This document shows, in pieces, positions 26,307 to 34,199 of a stretch of 64,000 bases of DNA. The stretch spans positions 186,001-250,000 of the forward strand of contig NZ_FOKE01000006.1 in NCBI RefSeq assembly GCF_900112065.1, given 5' to 3'. The translations under genes were made by a program, and so were the position numbers. Under the pieces are notes generated by a model that made no database searches, was not told the origin of the DNA, and saw nothing but the letters and a program-made list of their open reading frames with translations. Source of the stretch: Cohnella sp. OV330. GTDB taxonomy: Bacteria; Bacillota; Bacilli; Paenibacillales; Paenibacillaceae. Positions within the stretch are counted from its first letter, which is position 1, and each line of letters begins with the position of its first letter.

Positions 26307-26903
26307 ATGTCAGGCAAAAAGAAATACACCGTACCGATCATGCTGGCGATCATCACGATGTTGACGTTCCTGATCGTCGTGCTGTTCTCGCGGGTGCTTT
26401 TGGACGGGCAATCGCTCAAGACCGAACGGGGCCAGCGGCTTGCGTCGAGCTACAACTATTGCATTTTGTACGCGACTGCGCTGAAGGATGGCTCCGTCGG
26501 GCTGCTCGAAGCGGACAACGAGGAAGCCCGCATGCAGGCAGCAAAGATGTTGGGCAAGCTTGACATCTCCGCCGGAGAATGCGGCACCGGCGTGCTGTTT
26601 CAATCCGGCACGCGCACGGGCCTGAGCAAGGAAGATGCCATGTTGGCCGCCTCCGAGCCGATACAGAAAATCAGCGTCGCGCTAGCGCCTATCGGCGCTA
26701 GCGGCGAAGCGCTCACACAGGAAGAGCGGGCTACCCTGACCGCGGCGGCGGCATCCGCGGACAAGCTGTCCGGCATACTTGGCGCTTATACGGCGCCTAC
26801 GGGGGCCGACCGTTTCAGGCAAATGCAGGCCGGCGTCGATTGGGTGCCCGTCGCGCAGGACTTCGTCAAAGCGCTGAAGGAAGCGGCCGCCGCGATCGGT
26901 TGA
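26307..26903 (+). CDS. membrane-anchored protein of unknown function
   Basis: A 198-residue protein: short Lys-rich cytoplasmic start (MSGKKKYT), one membrane helix (about residues 9-28), then an outward-facing domain of about 165 residues, Ala-rich and mostly helical by composition. Two Cys (SYNYCILY and AGECGTG) could form a disulfide. No family recognised. ATG 26307 is preceded by GAGAGGACTGGGG. It lies between addA and the HIT gene, 74 bases after addA, and may be the last gene of the addBA unit. Confidence 0.6.
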   Translation: MSGKKKYTVPIMLAIITMLTFLIVVLFSRVLLDGQSLKTERGQRLASSYNYCILYATALKDGSVGLLEADNEEARMQAAKMLGKLDISAGECGTGVLFQSGTRTGLSKEDAMLAASEPIQKISVALAPIGASGEALTQEERATLTAAAASADKLSGILGAYTAPTGADRFRQMQAGVDWVPVAQDFVKALKEAAAAIG

Positions 26904-26930
26904 CGGTTTTCCCGAGAGCGCGGGTCGCGA

Positions 26931-26961
26931 TTGGACGAGCCCTGCGGGCGTAGAGTATGAT
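26931..26961 (+). promoter_or_regulatory. candidate promoter of the HIT gene
   Basis: TTGGAC (26931-26936) and TATGAT (26956-26961) with a long 19-base spacer, 36 bases before the start codon. Confidence 0.4.
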
Positions 26962-26996
26962 ATTCATATACGAAGCACAAGCTGGAGGCTGAGCCT

Positions 26997-27353
26997 ATGG
27001 ATACGCTGTTTACCAAGATCATCAACCGCGAGATTCCGGCCGATATCGTGTACGAGGACGAGGACGTGCTGGCCTTCAAGGACATCCGCCCGCAAGCGCC
27101 CGTGCATGTGCTGGTCATTCCTAAAAAGCCGATCCCGACGATGGACGCCGCCGGGCCGGAGGACGCGCTGCTGCTGGGCAAGCTCATGCTCGCCGCGCAG
27201 CTGGTCGCTAGGGACGCGGGCATCGCCGAGAGCGGCTATCGTCTGATCAACAACTGCAATCCCGACAGCGGGCAGGAAGTGTACCACGTACATATCCACG
27301 TGCTGGGCGGGGAAAAACTGGGACCGCTGAACGCCCGTCCGGCGCAAGCATAA
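26997..27353 (+). CDS. histidine triad (HIT) nucleotide-binding protein
   Basis: A 118-residue HINT-branch HIT protein. It begins MDTLFTKIINREIPADIVYEDE and ends with the catalytic triad segment VYHVHIHVLGG (about residues 96-106), whose His residues hydrolyse nucleoside phosphoramidates or AMP-linked substrates. LVIPKKPIPTM is the usual conserved loop. Normal length. ATG 26997 follows CTGGAGGCT. Monocistronic between its own weak promoter and the rpsU promoter. Confidence 0.93.
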   Translation: MDTLFTKIINREIPADIVYEDEDVLAFKDIRPQAPVHVLVIPKKPIPTMDAAGPEDALLLGKLMLAAQLVARDAGIAESGYRLINNCNPDSGQEVYHVHIHVLGGEKLGPLNARPAQA

Positions 27354-27380
27354 TTCCTTTCAAAATCGGCCTCGGGAAAG

Positions 27381-27410
27381 TTGACACTGCCTTTCCCGAT
27401 CGCCTATAAT
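27381..27410 (+). promoter_or_regulatory. consensus sigma-A promoter of rpsU-yqeY
   Basis: TTGACA (27381-27386), 18 bases, TATAAT (27405-27410): both hexamers match consensus exactly, as expected for a strongly expressed ribosomal protein gene. Confidence 0.88.
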
Positions 27411-27460
27411 GAAGTTTGATAACCGTGTGTTGTGGTCTGTTCCGGAGGGAGGGAAAACAG

Positions 27461-27634
27461 GTGTCCGAAACGAAAGTTCGCAAAAATGAAACACTCGACG
27501 CTGCACTCCGCCGCTTCAAGCGTTCGATCGCTAAAGACGGCGTTCTCGCGGAACTGAAAAAACGCAAGCACTACGAGAAACCGAGCGTTAAGCGGAAGAA
27601 GAAGTCCGAGGCTGCTCGTAAACGCAAGTTCTAG
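27461..27634 (+). CDS. rpsU: 30S ribosomal protein S21
   Basis: The 57-residue product (V/M)[19 protein letters not shown]... with a very basic C-terminus ([14 protein letters not shown]) is a complete bS21. It binds the 30S platform near the 3' end of 16S rRNA and aids initiation. The GTG start at 27461 follows GGAGGGAGGG; the frame is open upstream but that part lies in the leader. It is first in rpsU-yqeY, 15 bases before yqeY. Confidence 0.96.
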   Translation: MSETKVRKNETLDAALRRFKRSIAKDGVLAELKKRKHYEKPSVKRKKKSEAARKRKF

Positions 27635-27649
27635 GAGGAATAACGCATT

Positions 27650-28093
27650 ATGAACCTCGCGGACCGTTTGAACGAAGACATGAAGCAGGCGATGAGGGCC
27701 CAGGATAAGTTTCGCCTGACCACGATTCGCATGGTTCGTGCGGCGGTCAAGAATCAAGAGATTGAGCTGCGCCGCCCGCTCGAGGATAACGAAGTTATCG
27801 AGATCCTGAGCCGCGAAGTCAAACAACGCAAGGATTCCCTCCAGGAATTCGGCAAAGCGGGCCGCGACGATCTGGCCACGGCCGCAGCGTCGGAGATCGA
27901 CATCATCAGCGAATACCTGCCCACACAGCTAGGCGAAGAAGAAATCAAGACTCTCGTTAAACAGACCATTCAAGAGACCGGTGCTTCTTCCAAAGCCGAT
28001 ATGGGCAAGTTAATGGGCGCTTTGATGCCCAAGGTGAAGGGACGCGCGGACGGTAAGCTCGTCAACCAGATCGTCCAACAACTACTGCAATGA
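27650..28093 (+). CDS. yqeY: GatB/YqeY domain protein
   Basis: A 147-residue stand-alone YqeY protein: MNLADRLNEDMKQAMRAQDK at the start, ending GRADGKLVNQIVQQLL. The fold matches the tRNA-binding tail of GatB amidotransferase subunits. Its cellular role is not settled; a role in tRNA-dependent amidation or tRNA binding is inferred from the domain. It follows rpsU as in Bacillus and ends at a strong terminator. Confidence 0.93.
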   Translation: MNLADRLNEDMKQAMRAQDKFRLTTIRMVRAAVKNQEIELRRPLEDNEVIEILSREVKQRKDSLQEFGKAGRDDLATAAASEIDIISEYLPTQLGEEEIKTLVKQTIQETGASSKADMGKLMGALMPKVKGRADGKLVNQIVQQLLQ

Positions 28094-28111
28094 TCATCTC
28101 GAGAACGACAG

Positions 28112-28138
28112 GCACTCTCCGTCAGGAGAGTGCTTTTT
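28112..28138 (+). terminator. intrinsic terminator of rpsU-yqeY
   Basis: GCACTCTCC (28112-28120), loop GTCA, GGAGAGTGC (28125-28133), then TTTTT. Perfect 9-bp stem. Confidence 0.93.
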
Positions 28139-28191
28139 GCGTTTTCGCGGCAACTTAAGGGTGCGATGCTGGGCAGTCCGAGGCGCAATAA

Positions 28192-28218
28192 TGAAACGTA
28201 AAGCCCTTACATCACGTA
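28192..28218 (+). promoter_or_regulatory. sigma-W-type (ECF) promoter of nfeD-floA operon
   Basis: TGAAAC (28192-28197) and CGTA (28215-28218) separated by 17 bases match the sigma-W consensus TGAAAC-N16/17-CGTA. The homologous B. subtilis yqeZ-yqfA-yqfB operon belongs to the sigma-W regulon, which supports the call. Confidence 0.72.
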
Positions 28219-28293
28219 CAGAAAGGCATACGGAATGCGGTATGTCGCAAAATCGCCGCAATCCGAGTTTCCCGAGGGAGGGGGAGAAGCTTT

Positions 28294-29703
28294 TTGACCC
28301 GTCATGGAGGAACGAAAAGAAAGGCAGGGCGGACCTTCGCTCGGCTGATTGGGCCGCTGGCGTCACTGATGCTGATCGTTGTCGCGTTAATGGCGGGCAC
28401 GGTCTCGGCCAACGCGGAGTCGAAAGCGCAACCCGCCGCCGCGGAAGGCTATTCGGTATACGTCATTCCGGTTAAAATGACGGTAGAACGCGGACTCGCC
28501 TCTTTTTTGGATCGGGCATTGAAGGAGGCGGAGGAAGCCGGCGCCGCGCTCGCCGTGCTGGAGATCGATACGCCGGGAGGCAGCCTGGCGAGCGCGGAAG
28601 CGATCGGAGAGCGCATCCGTTCGGCCAAGATTCCGACGATGGCGTTCGTCAAAGGCAAAGCCGCGTCGGCTGGCGCGTACATCGCGTTGAACGCGGATCG
28701 CCTCTACATGTCGCCCGGCTCCACGATAGGCGCCGCGATGGTGGTGAATGCCGCCGGAGAGGCCGTCGAGAGCCCGAAGATCGTTTCCTTTTGGAGCAAG
28801 CAGATGAGCTCGGCAGCCGAGATGAACGGCCGGGACGGACAGATCGCCGTCGGCATGGTGGATCCGAACGCGGTCGTCGAGGTCAAAGGCCTGAACTGGA
28901 CCAAGCCGAAGGGCGAGATCATCTCCCTGAGTGCCGATGAGGCGCTGAAGGTAGGGTATGCGGAAGGGCAGGCGGAGACGGCGGAGCAGGCGATCGCGGC
29001 CGAAGGGCTTGCAGAGCTCATGGTCATTCACGAAAATCCGACCCTTGCCGAACGTGTCTCGCAGACGTTGACGAGTCCGGGGATATCGACGCTTCTGCTC
29101 ATCGTCGGCATTGCCGGCGTGCTGATCGAGCTGATCGTACCAGGCTTCGGCGTACCGGGCATTTTGGGGCTGCTCTCGTTCGGCCTGTACTTTTTCGGGC
29201 AGCAAGTGGCCGGCTTCGCAGGACGGGAATCGATCGTGCTGTTCGTGGCGGGCGTCGTCTTTATCGTCTTGGAAATGTTCGTCCCGAGCTTCGGCATTCT
29301 CGGTTTGTTGGGCGGGGCGGGCATCGTCAGCGGCGTCGTTACGGCCGCCTTCGATACGGGCAACGCGTTCGGGTCCCTGGGCTACGCCTTGCTAATCGCG
29401 CTGGCGTTGGTTGCAGTCACCGCATATGTCTTCCGCAGGCGGGGGATTTGGAACCGGTTCATCCTGCAAGAGCGTCTGACGACGGAGCAGGGCTTCGTCC
29501 CGAGCGGGGACGATCGCGAGTTGCTCGTAGGGAGCGAGGGCGTGACGCTGTCGCCGCTTCGTCCATCGGGCGTCGCGGAGATCGGAGGCAGGCGCGTCGA
29601 CGTCATCTCGAGCGGACAATTTCTGAACGCCGGGCAGCGGATCGAGGTCGTGTCCGTCGACGGCACGCGAATCTTGGTCAAGGCCGTGCAACAGGCCGAA
29701 TAA
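28294..29703 (+). CDS. NfeD-family membrane serine protease-like protein
   Basis: A 469-residue long-form NfeD protein. The start TTG 28294 follows GAGGGAGGGGGAG. A signal sequence or membrane helix (about 15-40) precedes a ClpP-like domain (about 50-230) with [17 protein letters not shown] and the candidate nucleophile Ser in [14 protein letters not shown]; four membrane helices (about 265-390) follow, then a C-terminal OB-fold NfeD domain (about 400-469). NfeD proteins accompany flotillins and are thought to act in membrane quality control. It is the first gene of nfeD-floA-(unknown), under the sigma-W-like promoter. Confidence 0.93.
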   Translation: MTRHGGTKRKAGRTFARLIGPLASLMLIVVALMAGTVSANAESKAQPAAAEGYSVYVIPVKMTVERGLASFLDRALKEAEEAGAALAVLEIDTPGGSLASAEAIGERIRSAKIPTMAFVKGKAASAGAYIALNADRLYMSPGSTIGAAMVVNAAGEAVESPKIVSFWSKQMSSAAEMNGRDGQIAVGMVDPNAVVEVKGLNWTKPKGEIISLSADEALKVGYAEGQAETAEQAIAAEGLAELMVIHENPTLAERVSQTLTSPGISTLLLIVGIAGVLIELIVPGFGVPGILGLLSFGLYFFGQQVAGFAGRESIVLFVAGVVFIVLEMFVPSFGILGLLGGAGIVSGVVTAAFDTGNAFGSLGYALLIALALVAVTAYVFRRRGIWNRFILQERLTTEQGFVPSGDDRELLVGSEGVTLSPLRPSGVAEIGGRRVDVISSGQFLNAGQRIEVVSVDGTRILVKAVQQAE

Positions 29704-29734
29704 CATTAATTATTTCGATGCGGAGGGATTGCAT

Positions 29735-30724
29735 TTGGATCCGAATGTACAGCTTTTGATTATCGGCGCTCTGATTATTATCGCGCTTGCCGTGTTTTTC
29801 AGCTTTTTCCCGTTTATGCTCTGGATATCCGCCCTCGCCTCGGGCGTGCGGATCAGCATCATCACGCTCGTCGCCATGCGGCTTCGCCGCGTCGTGCCGA
29901 GCCGGATCGTCAACCCGATGATCAAGGCGACCAAGGCCGGGCTAGGCCTTAACATCAATCAGCTGGAAAGCCACTTCCTTGCCGGGGGCAACGTCGACCG
30001 CGTCGTCAACGCGCTGATCGCGGCGCAACGGGCCAATATTCCGCTTCCGTTCGAGCGGGCGGCCGCGATCGATCTGGCGGGGCGCGACGTGCTCCAGGCC
30101 GTGCAGATGAGCGTCAACCCGCGCGTCATCGAGACGCCGGTCGTGTCGGCCGTAGCTAAAGACGGCATCGAGGTGAAGGTCAAGGCAAGGGTCACGGTAC
30201 GCGCAAATATCGACCGGCTCGTCGGCGGCGCCGGCGAAGAGACGATCATCGCCCGCGTCGGCGAAGGCATCGTCAGCACGAACGGCTCGGCCAATTCGCA
30301 CAAGGACGTACTTGAAAATCCCGATCTCATCTCGCGGACGGTGCTAGCTAAAGGGCTCGACGCAGGGACCGCCTTCGAGATTCTGTCCATCGATATTATG
30401 GACGTCGACATCGGCAAAAACATCGGCGCGCATCTTCAAACGGAGCAAGCGGAGGCCGACAAGCGCATCGCGCAGGCCAAGGCGGAGGAACGCCGCGCGA
30501 TGGCCGTCGCGCAGGAGCAGGAGATGAAGGCGCGCGTCGTCGAGATGCGGGCGAAGGTCGTCGAGTCCGAATCCGACGTGCCGCTTGCGATGGCCGAAGC
30601 GCTGCGAGGCGGCAAGATGGGCGTCATGGATTATATGAATCTGAAAAACCTCGAGGCGGATACGCAAATGCGCGGTTCGATCGGCAAGGGCGAGGCGGGT
30701 TCTAACAACGGCGAGGAGCGCTGA
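29735..30724 (+). CDS. floA: flotillin-like protein FloA
   Basis: A 329-residue flotillin-like scaffold of membrane microdomains. It has an N-terminal membrane hairpin (about residues 5-45), an SPFH-type domain ([21 protein letters not shown]) and an alanine/glutamate-rich coiled-coil region ([17 protein letters not shown]) for oligomerisation. The in-frame TTG 29735, 7 bases after GGAGGG, is preferred over TTG 29729, which abuts the ribosome binding site; it gives the usual start (M)DPNVQLL. It is the middle gene of the sigma-W-like operon. Confidence 0.95.
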   Translation: MDPNVQLLIIGALIIIALAVFFSFFPFMLWISALASGVRISIITLVAMRLRRVVPSRIVNPMIKATKAGLGLNINQLESHFLAGGNVDRVVNALIAAQRANIPLPFERAAAIDLAGRDVLQAVQMSVNPRVIETPVVSAVAKDGIEVKVKARVTVRANIDRLVGGAGEETIIARVGEGIVSTNGSANSHKDVLENPDLISRTVLAKGLDAGTAFEILSIDIMDVDIGKNIGAHLQTEQAEADKRIAQAKAEERRAMAVAQEQEMKARVVEMRAKVVESESDVPLAMAEALRGGKMGVMDYMNLKNLEADTQMRGSIGKGEAGSNNGEER

Positions 30725-30729
30725 TCGCC

Positions 30730-31365
30730 ATGGAGCAGTTGATCCGCTTTTTGCTCGGGAACATTCATTTTGTCATCGTGGTGCTGGGCATCCTGTTCGT
30801 CCTGCTGCGCAAATCGCCGCTTGAGAAGCCCCCCGGCGACAAGCCGGGCAGTCGTCCTTCCGGACGCATGCCGGACTTCGGCGGTGGCGGACTGCCTCGG
30901 CCGATGCGGCCGGCCTCCGATCCGAAGCCGGCCCCGAGGCCGACGACCGCGCAGCAGCCCATCGAGCGGCGGGAAGGACCGGCAATGCACGAACGGAGGC
31001 AGCCGCCGATCGTGACGCTGCCGGCGCGTCCGCAAAGCTCAAACACGGCGGAGGAAGGGCGCGGCGCTGCCGCCGGAGACAAGCAGATCGTCTACCGCAG
31101 CCCGGGCAGTCCGCCGCCGGCGCCCGTGCCGTGGGCGGGGGAAGGCGAATCGGGCGGCGAAGGCGCGCCCTCGGCGTCCGCGGCACAAGCCGCGCGCGAG
31201 GACGCAGCCTATCACGCGGCCGCGAAAGCATCGCCGCTGTACGCATCCGCGCAGTCGCAGGGCGCTGGAGCGCCGGCTAGGCCGAGGCACAGCGAGCTGG
31301 CCCGCGCAGTGTTGTGGGCCGAGATTCTAGGGCCGCCCCGCTCGCGCAAGCCTTTTCGAAGATAG
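30730..31365 (+). CDS. membrane-anchored Pro-rich protein of unknown function (FloA operon)
   Basis: A 211-residue protein with one N-terminal membrane helix (about residues 9-26), a long low-complexity Pro/Ala/Gly/Arg-rich region (about 30-180, probably disordered) and a short ordered-looking C-terminus, ELARAVLWAEILGPPRSRKP. It starts 5 bases after floA, so it belongs to the same operon. B. subtilis has the small yqfB gene at this position, but there is no clear similarity. The layout (membrane tether, flexible spacer, C-terminal peptide) suggests an adaptor for NfeD/FloA, which is inference only. Confidence 0.75.
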   Translation: MEQLIRFLLGNIHFVIVVLGILFVLLRKSPLEKPPGDKPGSRPSGRMPDFGGGGLPRPMRPASDPKPAPRPTTAQQPIERREGPAMHERRQPPIVTLPARPQSSNTAEEGRGAAAGDKQIVYRSPGSPPPAPVPWAGEGESGGEGAPSASAAQAAREDAAYHAAAKASPLYASAQSQGAGAPARPRHSELARAVLWAEILGPPRSRKPFRR

Positions 31366-31393
31366 CGAACGCTGCTTAACGCATGAGCATTTG

Positions 31394-31435
31394 AGCCGCT
31401 TTGCTCGGAGATCGTCCCGGCAAGGCGGCTTTTTG
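31394..31435 (+). terminator. intrinsic terminator of the nfeD-floA operon
   Basis: GCCGCTTTGC (31395-31404) pairs with GCAAGGCGGC (31420-31429), one G-T pair, followed by TTTTT. Confidence 0.88.
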
Positions 31436-31515
31436 CGATGCGGCAGGCAGGTTGAAACGCCGCTAGGCTGCGATTTTCTCCTTTTGAACAAAGCCCTTAT
31501 CGTATAAAATGCTTG

Positions 31516-31521
31516 TATAAT
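31516..31521 (+). promoter_or_regulatory. -10 box candidate for the TIM-barrel gene
   Basis: A perfect TATAAT with no good -35 at 17 bases; TTGAAC (31484) is 26 bases away. If used, transcription starts near 31528, after the most upstream in-frame TTG (31524). Confidence 0.4.
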
Positions 31522-31565
31522 GTTTGAACTTCCTAGGCGGCAGCTTCCGCCCAAGGGCCGAAAGG

Positions 31566-32348
31566 ATTGATCTTATCTTATCCACCGGCATCGTATCCGT
31601 AACCTTTCGCAAGCTGTCCCCAGATGAGATCGTATCGCTCGCCGCGCAAGCCGACCTTGACGCGATCGAATGGGGCGGGGACGTCCACGTGCCGCCAGGC
31701 GAACTTCAGCTTGCCAGGCAAGTCCGCGACATGACAAAGGCCGCGGGGCTTCGGGTGTCCTCCTATGGTTCGTATTATCGGGTCGGCGGCGACGCGAATT
31801 TTTCGCTTGTATTGGATACGGCAGAAGCGCTGGGCGCCCCGTCCATCCGAATCTGGGCGGGATCCGTCGGCTCGGCCGAAGCGGACGATGACTTGCGCCG
31901 CCGGATCGTAGAAGAAATGAGGCGCATCGCCGAGCTGTCAAAGCAGCGGGGCATCGGACTCTCCTTGGAATTCCACGACGGCACGCTGGCAGACACGGCA
32001 GCTTCGTCCGTTTCTCTTATCCACTCGATTGCCAGCGACAACGTAACCTTGTATTGGCAGCCCCAGATTGCGGTTTCCGCACCGAATAATTTGACGACGC
32101 TGACGGCTTTCTTGCCATGGCTCTCCAACGTGCACGTATTCCACTATGACGAGTTGCGCCGGCAGCAGCCGCTCGAAGCCGGCGAAGCGGCATGGCGAGC
32201 ATACATGGACGTTCTGCGGAGCATGGACAACCCGCGTTATCTCCTGTTGGAATTCGTGAAGGACGGAGAGATCGGTCAGTTTTTAAAAGATGCTTCTACA
32301 CTGAAAAACTTAGTTCGGCTCGGCCGCGAAGGCAGGGCGGATCGCTAA
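31566..32348 (+). CDS. sugar phosphate isomerase/epimerase-like TIM-barrel protein
   Basis: About 260 residues of the xylose-isomerase-like TIM barrel family (AP_endonuc_2-type): STGIVSVTFRKLSPDEIV, LDAIEWGGDVHVPPG, SIRIWAGSVGS, GLSLEFHDGTLADTA and NVHVFHYDE are barrel strands carrying the Glu/His/Asp residues of the metal site. Substrate unknown. The start is uncertain: the frame is open from TTG 31524, but that codon is at or before the predicted transcription start, and no ATG, GTG or TTG follows in frame near the AAAGGA site. I place the start at ATT 31566, a rare initiator, giving (M)DLILSTG. Confidence 0.8.
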   Translation: MDLILSTGIVSVTFRKLSPDEIVSLAAQADLDAIEWGGDVHVPPGELQLARQVRDMTKAAGLRVSSYGSYYRVGGDANFSLVLDTAEALGAPSIRIWAGSVGSAEADDDLRRRIVEEMRRIAELSKQRGIGLSLEFHDGTLADTAASSVSLIHSIASDNVTLYWQPQIAVSAPNNLTTLTAFLPWLSNVHVFHYDELRRQQPLEAGEAAWRAYMDVLRSMDNPRYLLLEFVKDGEIGQFLKDASTLKNLVRLGREGRADR

Positions 32349-32431
32349 AGGGCAGCGAGCATACGCGCCATGCCGTCACAGCGTACAAGTCTATCGGGGC
32401 GTCCCGTGACCCGAATATCGCATCTTCAAGC

Positions 32432-32469
32432 GCCGCCAGCCTGCCCGAGCAGGCTTGGCGGCTTTTTTT
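32432..32469 (+). terminator. intrinsic terminator after the TIM-barrel gene
   Basis: GCCGCCAGCCTGC (32432-32444) pairs with GCAGGCTTGGCGGC (32449-32462) with one bulged T, then seven T residues. Confidence 0.93.
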
Positions 32470-32506
32470 CATGCCTTGCTCGCCGCCGGCGCCGCTGCCG
32501 CCGTTC

Positions 32507-32535
32507 TCATATTCCCAACGCGCCCCGCATATAGA
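32507..32535 (+). promoter_or_regulatory. sigma-E-type sporulation promoter of yqfCD
   Basis: TCATATT (32507-32513) matches the sigma-E -35 consensus KMATATT; 14 bases later CATATAGA (32528-32535) matches CATACAnT at most positions. yqfC and yqfD belong to the sigma-E mother-cell regulon in B. subtilis, which agrees with this reading. Confidence 0.72.
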
Positions 32536-32561
32536 TGGAACGTATGGGAGGGGGACGCGTC

Positions 32562-32846
32562 ATGCCGCGTGTCGGACGCAAGCTGCGCAAATGGACGGCC
32601 CGCGTCCTCGATTTGCCGCAGGACGTCGTATTGGACGTGCCGCGGATCACGATGATCGCGGGACTCCAGCTGACGGTGGAAAATCACCGCGGCGTGCTTC
32701 ACTTTTCGCAGGATCGGCTGCGGCTCGCGATGGACCGCGGCGAGCTGGAAATCGTCGGGAGCGATCTCGTCATCCGGCTCATCGGCGGCGAGGAAGTGTT
32801 CGTCGAAGGAAAAATCACCGGCGTGCTGCTGCATCCGGGCGATTGA
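32562..32846 (+). CDS. yqfC: sporulation protein YqfC
   Basis: A 94-residue YabP/YqfC-family protein: MPRVGRKLRKWTARVLDLPQDVVLDVPRI, then VENHRGVLHFSQDRLRLAM and VIRLIGGEEVFVEGKITGV. It is made in the mother cell in related spore formers, and its molecular role is unknown. I chose ATG 32562 with GGGAGGGGG 7 bases upstream; an earlier in-frame ATG at 32535 lies inside the predicted promoter. First gene of yqfC-yqfD. Confidence 0.9.
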   Translation: MPRVGRKLRKWTARVLDLPQDVVLDVPRITMIAGLQLTVENHRGVLHFSQDRLRLAMDRGELEIVGSDLVIRLIGGEEVFVEGKITGVLLHPGD

Positions 32847-32877
32847 GAGCGGCGGCCGGGAGCGCCTGTGCGCTGTG

Positions 32878-32900
32878 GCCGGTCCCGGCTCGGGACCGGC
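32878..32900 (+). other. short perfect hairpin between yqfC and yqfD
   Basis: GCCGGTCCCG, loop GCT, CGGGACCGGC: a perfect 10-bp GC stem without a T-run, in the 144-base spacer. Possibly an attenuator or RNA-stability element. Confidence 0.6.
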
Positions 32901-32990
32901 AGCCGGTCGCATAGACGGACGTGCGGGGCGCCGCAGCGGCGGTCGCCGGCGTTCAAGCGGCAGGACAAGCCTGTAGAGGGGGAGAAGCCG

Positions 32991-34193
32991 TTGAAGGGTC
33001 AATGGTTAAGCTTCATGCGCGGCAGCGTGCGCGTCAGACTCGTCGGCGGGGACAGCCGGATCTTTTTGAACGCCGCCGGCTCGAATCGGATAGAACTTTG
33101 GGGGATCGCATACGACCGGGAAGGGCGCTTGTCGTTCTGGGTGTCCGTGCCGGACTTTTTCTCGCTGCGTCCGCTGCTTCGCATGGCGGGGAGCCGCCCG
33201 CGCGTGCTGGAGCGTCGCGGCCTGCCTTTCAAGCTGGGCCGCCTATCGCGGCGCAAGACGTTCGCGGGCGGCTTGCTGTTTTTCGTCGCGGCGCTGTTCG
33301 CGCTGTCGACGCTCGTCTGGGACGTGCAGGTTCATACGGACGAGACGGTGCCCGAGGCGGAGATCCGCAAGGCCGCGGCCGCGGAAGGCATTCGGCCGCT
33401 GCAATGGTCACCCCGCCTGCCGGATGCCACGGAGCTGGCGCACCGGCTCGCTCGCAGGCTGCCCGACGCGGCGTGGGTGGGCGTGGAGAAAAGCGGGACG
33501 CGATACGTCATTAACGTCGTTCGGTCGAACAAGCCCGAAGTGAATAAAGAAAGCGGACCGAGCGACCTGATCGCGAAGGCGGACGCCGTCGTGACGCGGA
33601 TCGTCGCGGAGAGCGGCAAGCCGCAGGTCGCGCGCAACGCGCGCGTGCGGAAGGGAGAGACGCTGATCTCCGGACAGCTCGGCGAGGCCGAACGGGTCAA
33701 GCTGGTCGCTTCGGAAGGCGAAGTGCGCGGGCTCGTCTGGTACGAATACGGCATCGTGTCGCCGCTTGCGCGGAGCACGAACTATTATACGGGCGATTCG
33801 GCGGACCGGACCTATCTCGTCATCGGCAACCGGGCGCTGCAGACGAGCGGCTACGGCCAAGAGCCGTATACGGCGTCGAATACGTTCGCGGATTGGCGGA
33901 CGTTCAAGTGGGGGAGCTGGACGCTGCCCTTCGCGATCTTGAAGGAAAAGGAAATGGCGGTCGAAAAACGGAGCGAACGCCTGACGCCCGATGCGGCGAG
34001 AGAAGCGGGGCTGGCGCAAGCGCGGGCGGAAGCTTTGTCCGCGGCGGGCGAGGACGCCGTCATCAAGGCGGAAAAAATTTTGCATGAACAAACGGAGAAT
34101 GGTAAAGTGATGATACGCGTACTGTTTGAAATCGAACAATCGATTGCCGTACGGCGCCCGATCGCGACCGATCCCAAGACGCAGGGGGAATGA
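32991..34193 (+). CDS. yqfD: sporulation protein YqfD
   Basis: A 400-residue YqfD-family protein. A cytoplasmic N-terminal part (about 1-80) is followed by one membrane helix (about 87-108, GGLLFFVAALFALSTLVWDV) and a large external region including VLVRSN-like and GLVWYEYG segments. The family is found only in spore formers and is made in the mother cell under sigma-E; its mechanism is unknown. The start TTG 32991 follows GAGGGGGAG; the frame is open further upstream but there is no better ribosome binding site. It is followed 6 bases later by phoH. Confidence 0.9.
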   Translation: MKGQWLSFMRGSVRVRLVGGDSRIFLNAAGSNRIELWGIAYDREGRLSFWVSVPDFFSLRPLLRMAGSRPRVLERRGLPFKLGRLSRRKTFAGGLLFFVAALFALSTLVWDVQVHTDETVPEAEIRKAAAAEGIRPLQWSPRLPDATELAHRLARRLPDAAWVGVEKSGTRYVINVVRSNKPEVNKESGPSDLIAKADAVVTRIVAESGKPQVARNARVRKGETLISGQLGEAERVKLVASEGEVRGLVWYEYGIVSPLARSTNYYTGDSADRTYLVIGNRALQTSGYGQEPYTASNTFADWRTFKWGSWTLPFAILKEKEMAVEKRSERLTPDAAREAGLAQARAEALSAAGEDAVIKAEKILHEQTENGKVMIRVLFEIEQSIAVRRPIATDPKTQGE

Positions 34194-34199
34194 GGCTTT

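Noticed and set aside
28139-28293. Small protein gene between yqeY and nfeD
   Set aside because: Open frames here lack ribosome binding sites and overlap the sigma-W-like promoter; treated as leader.
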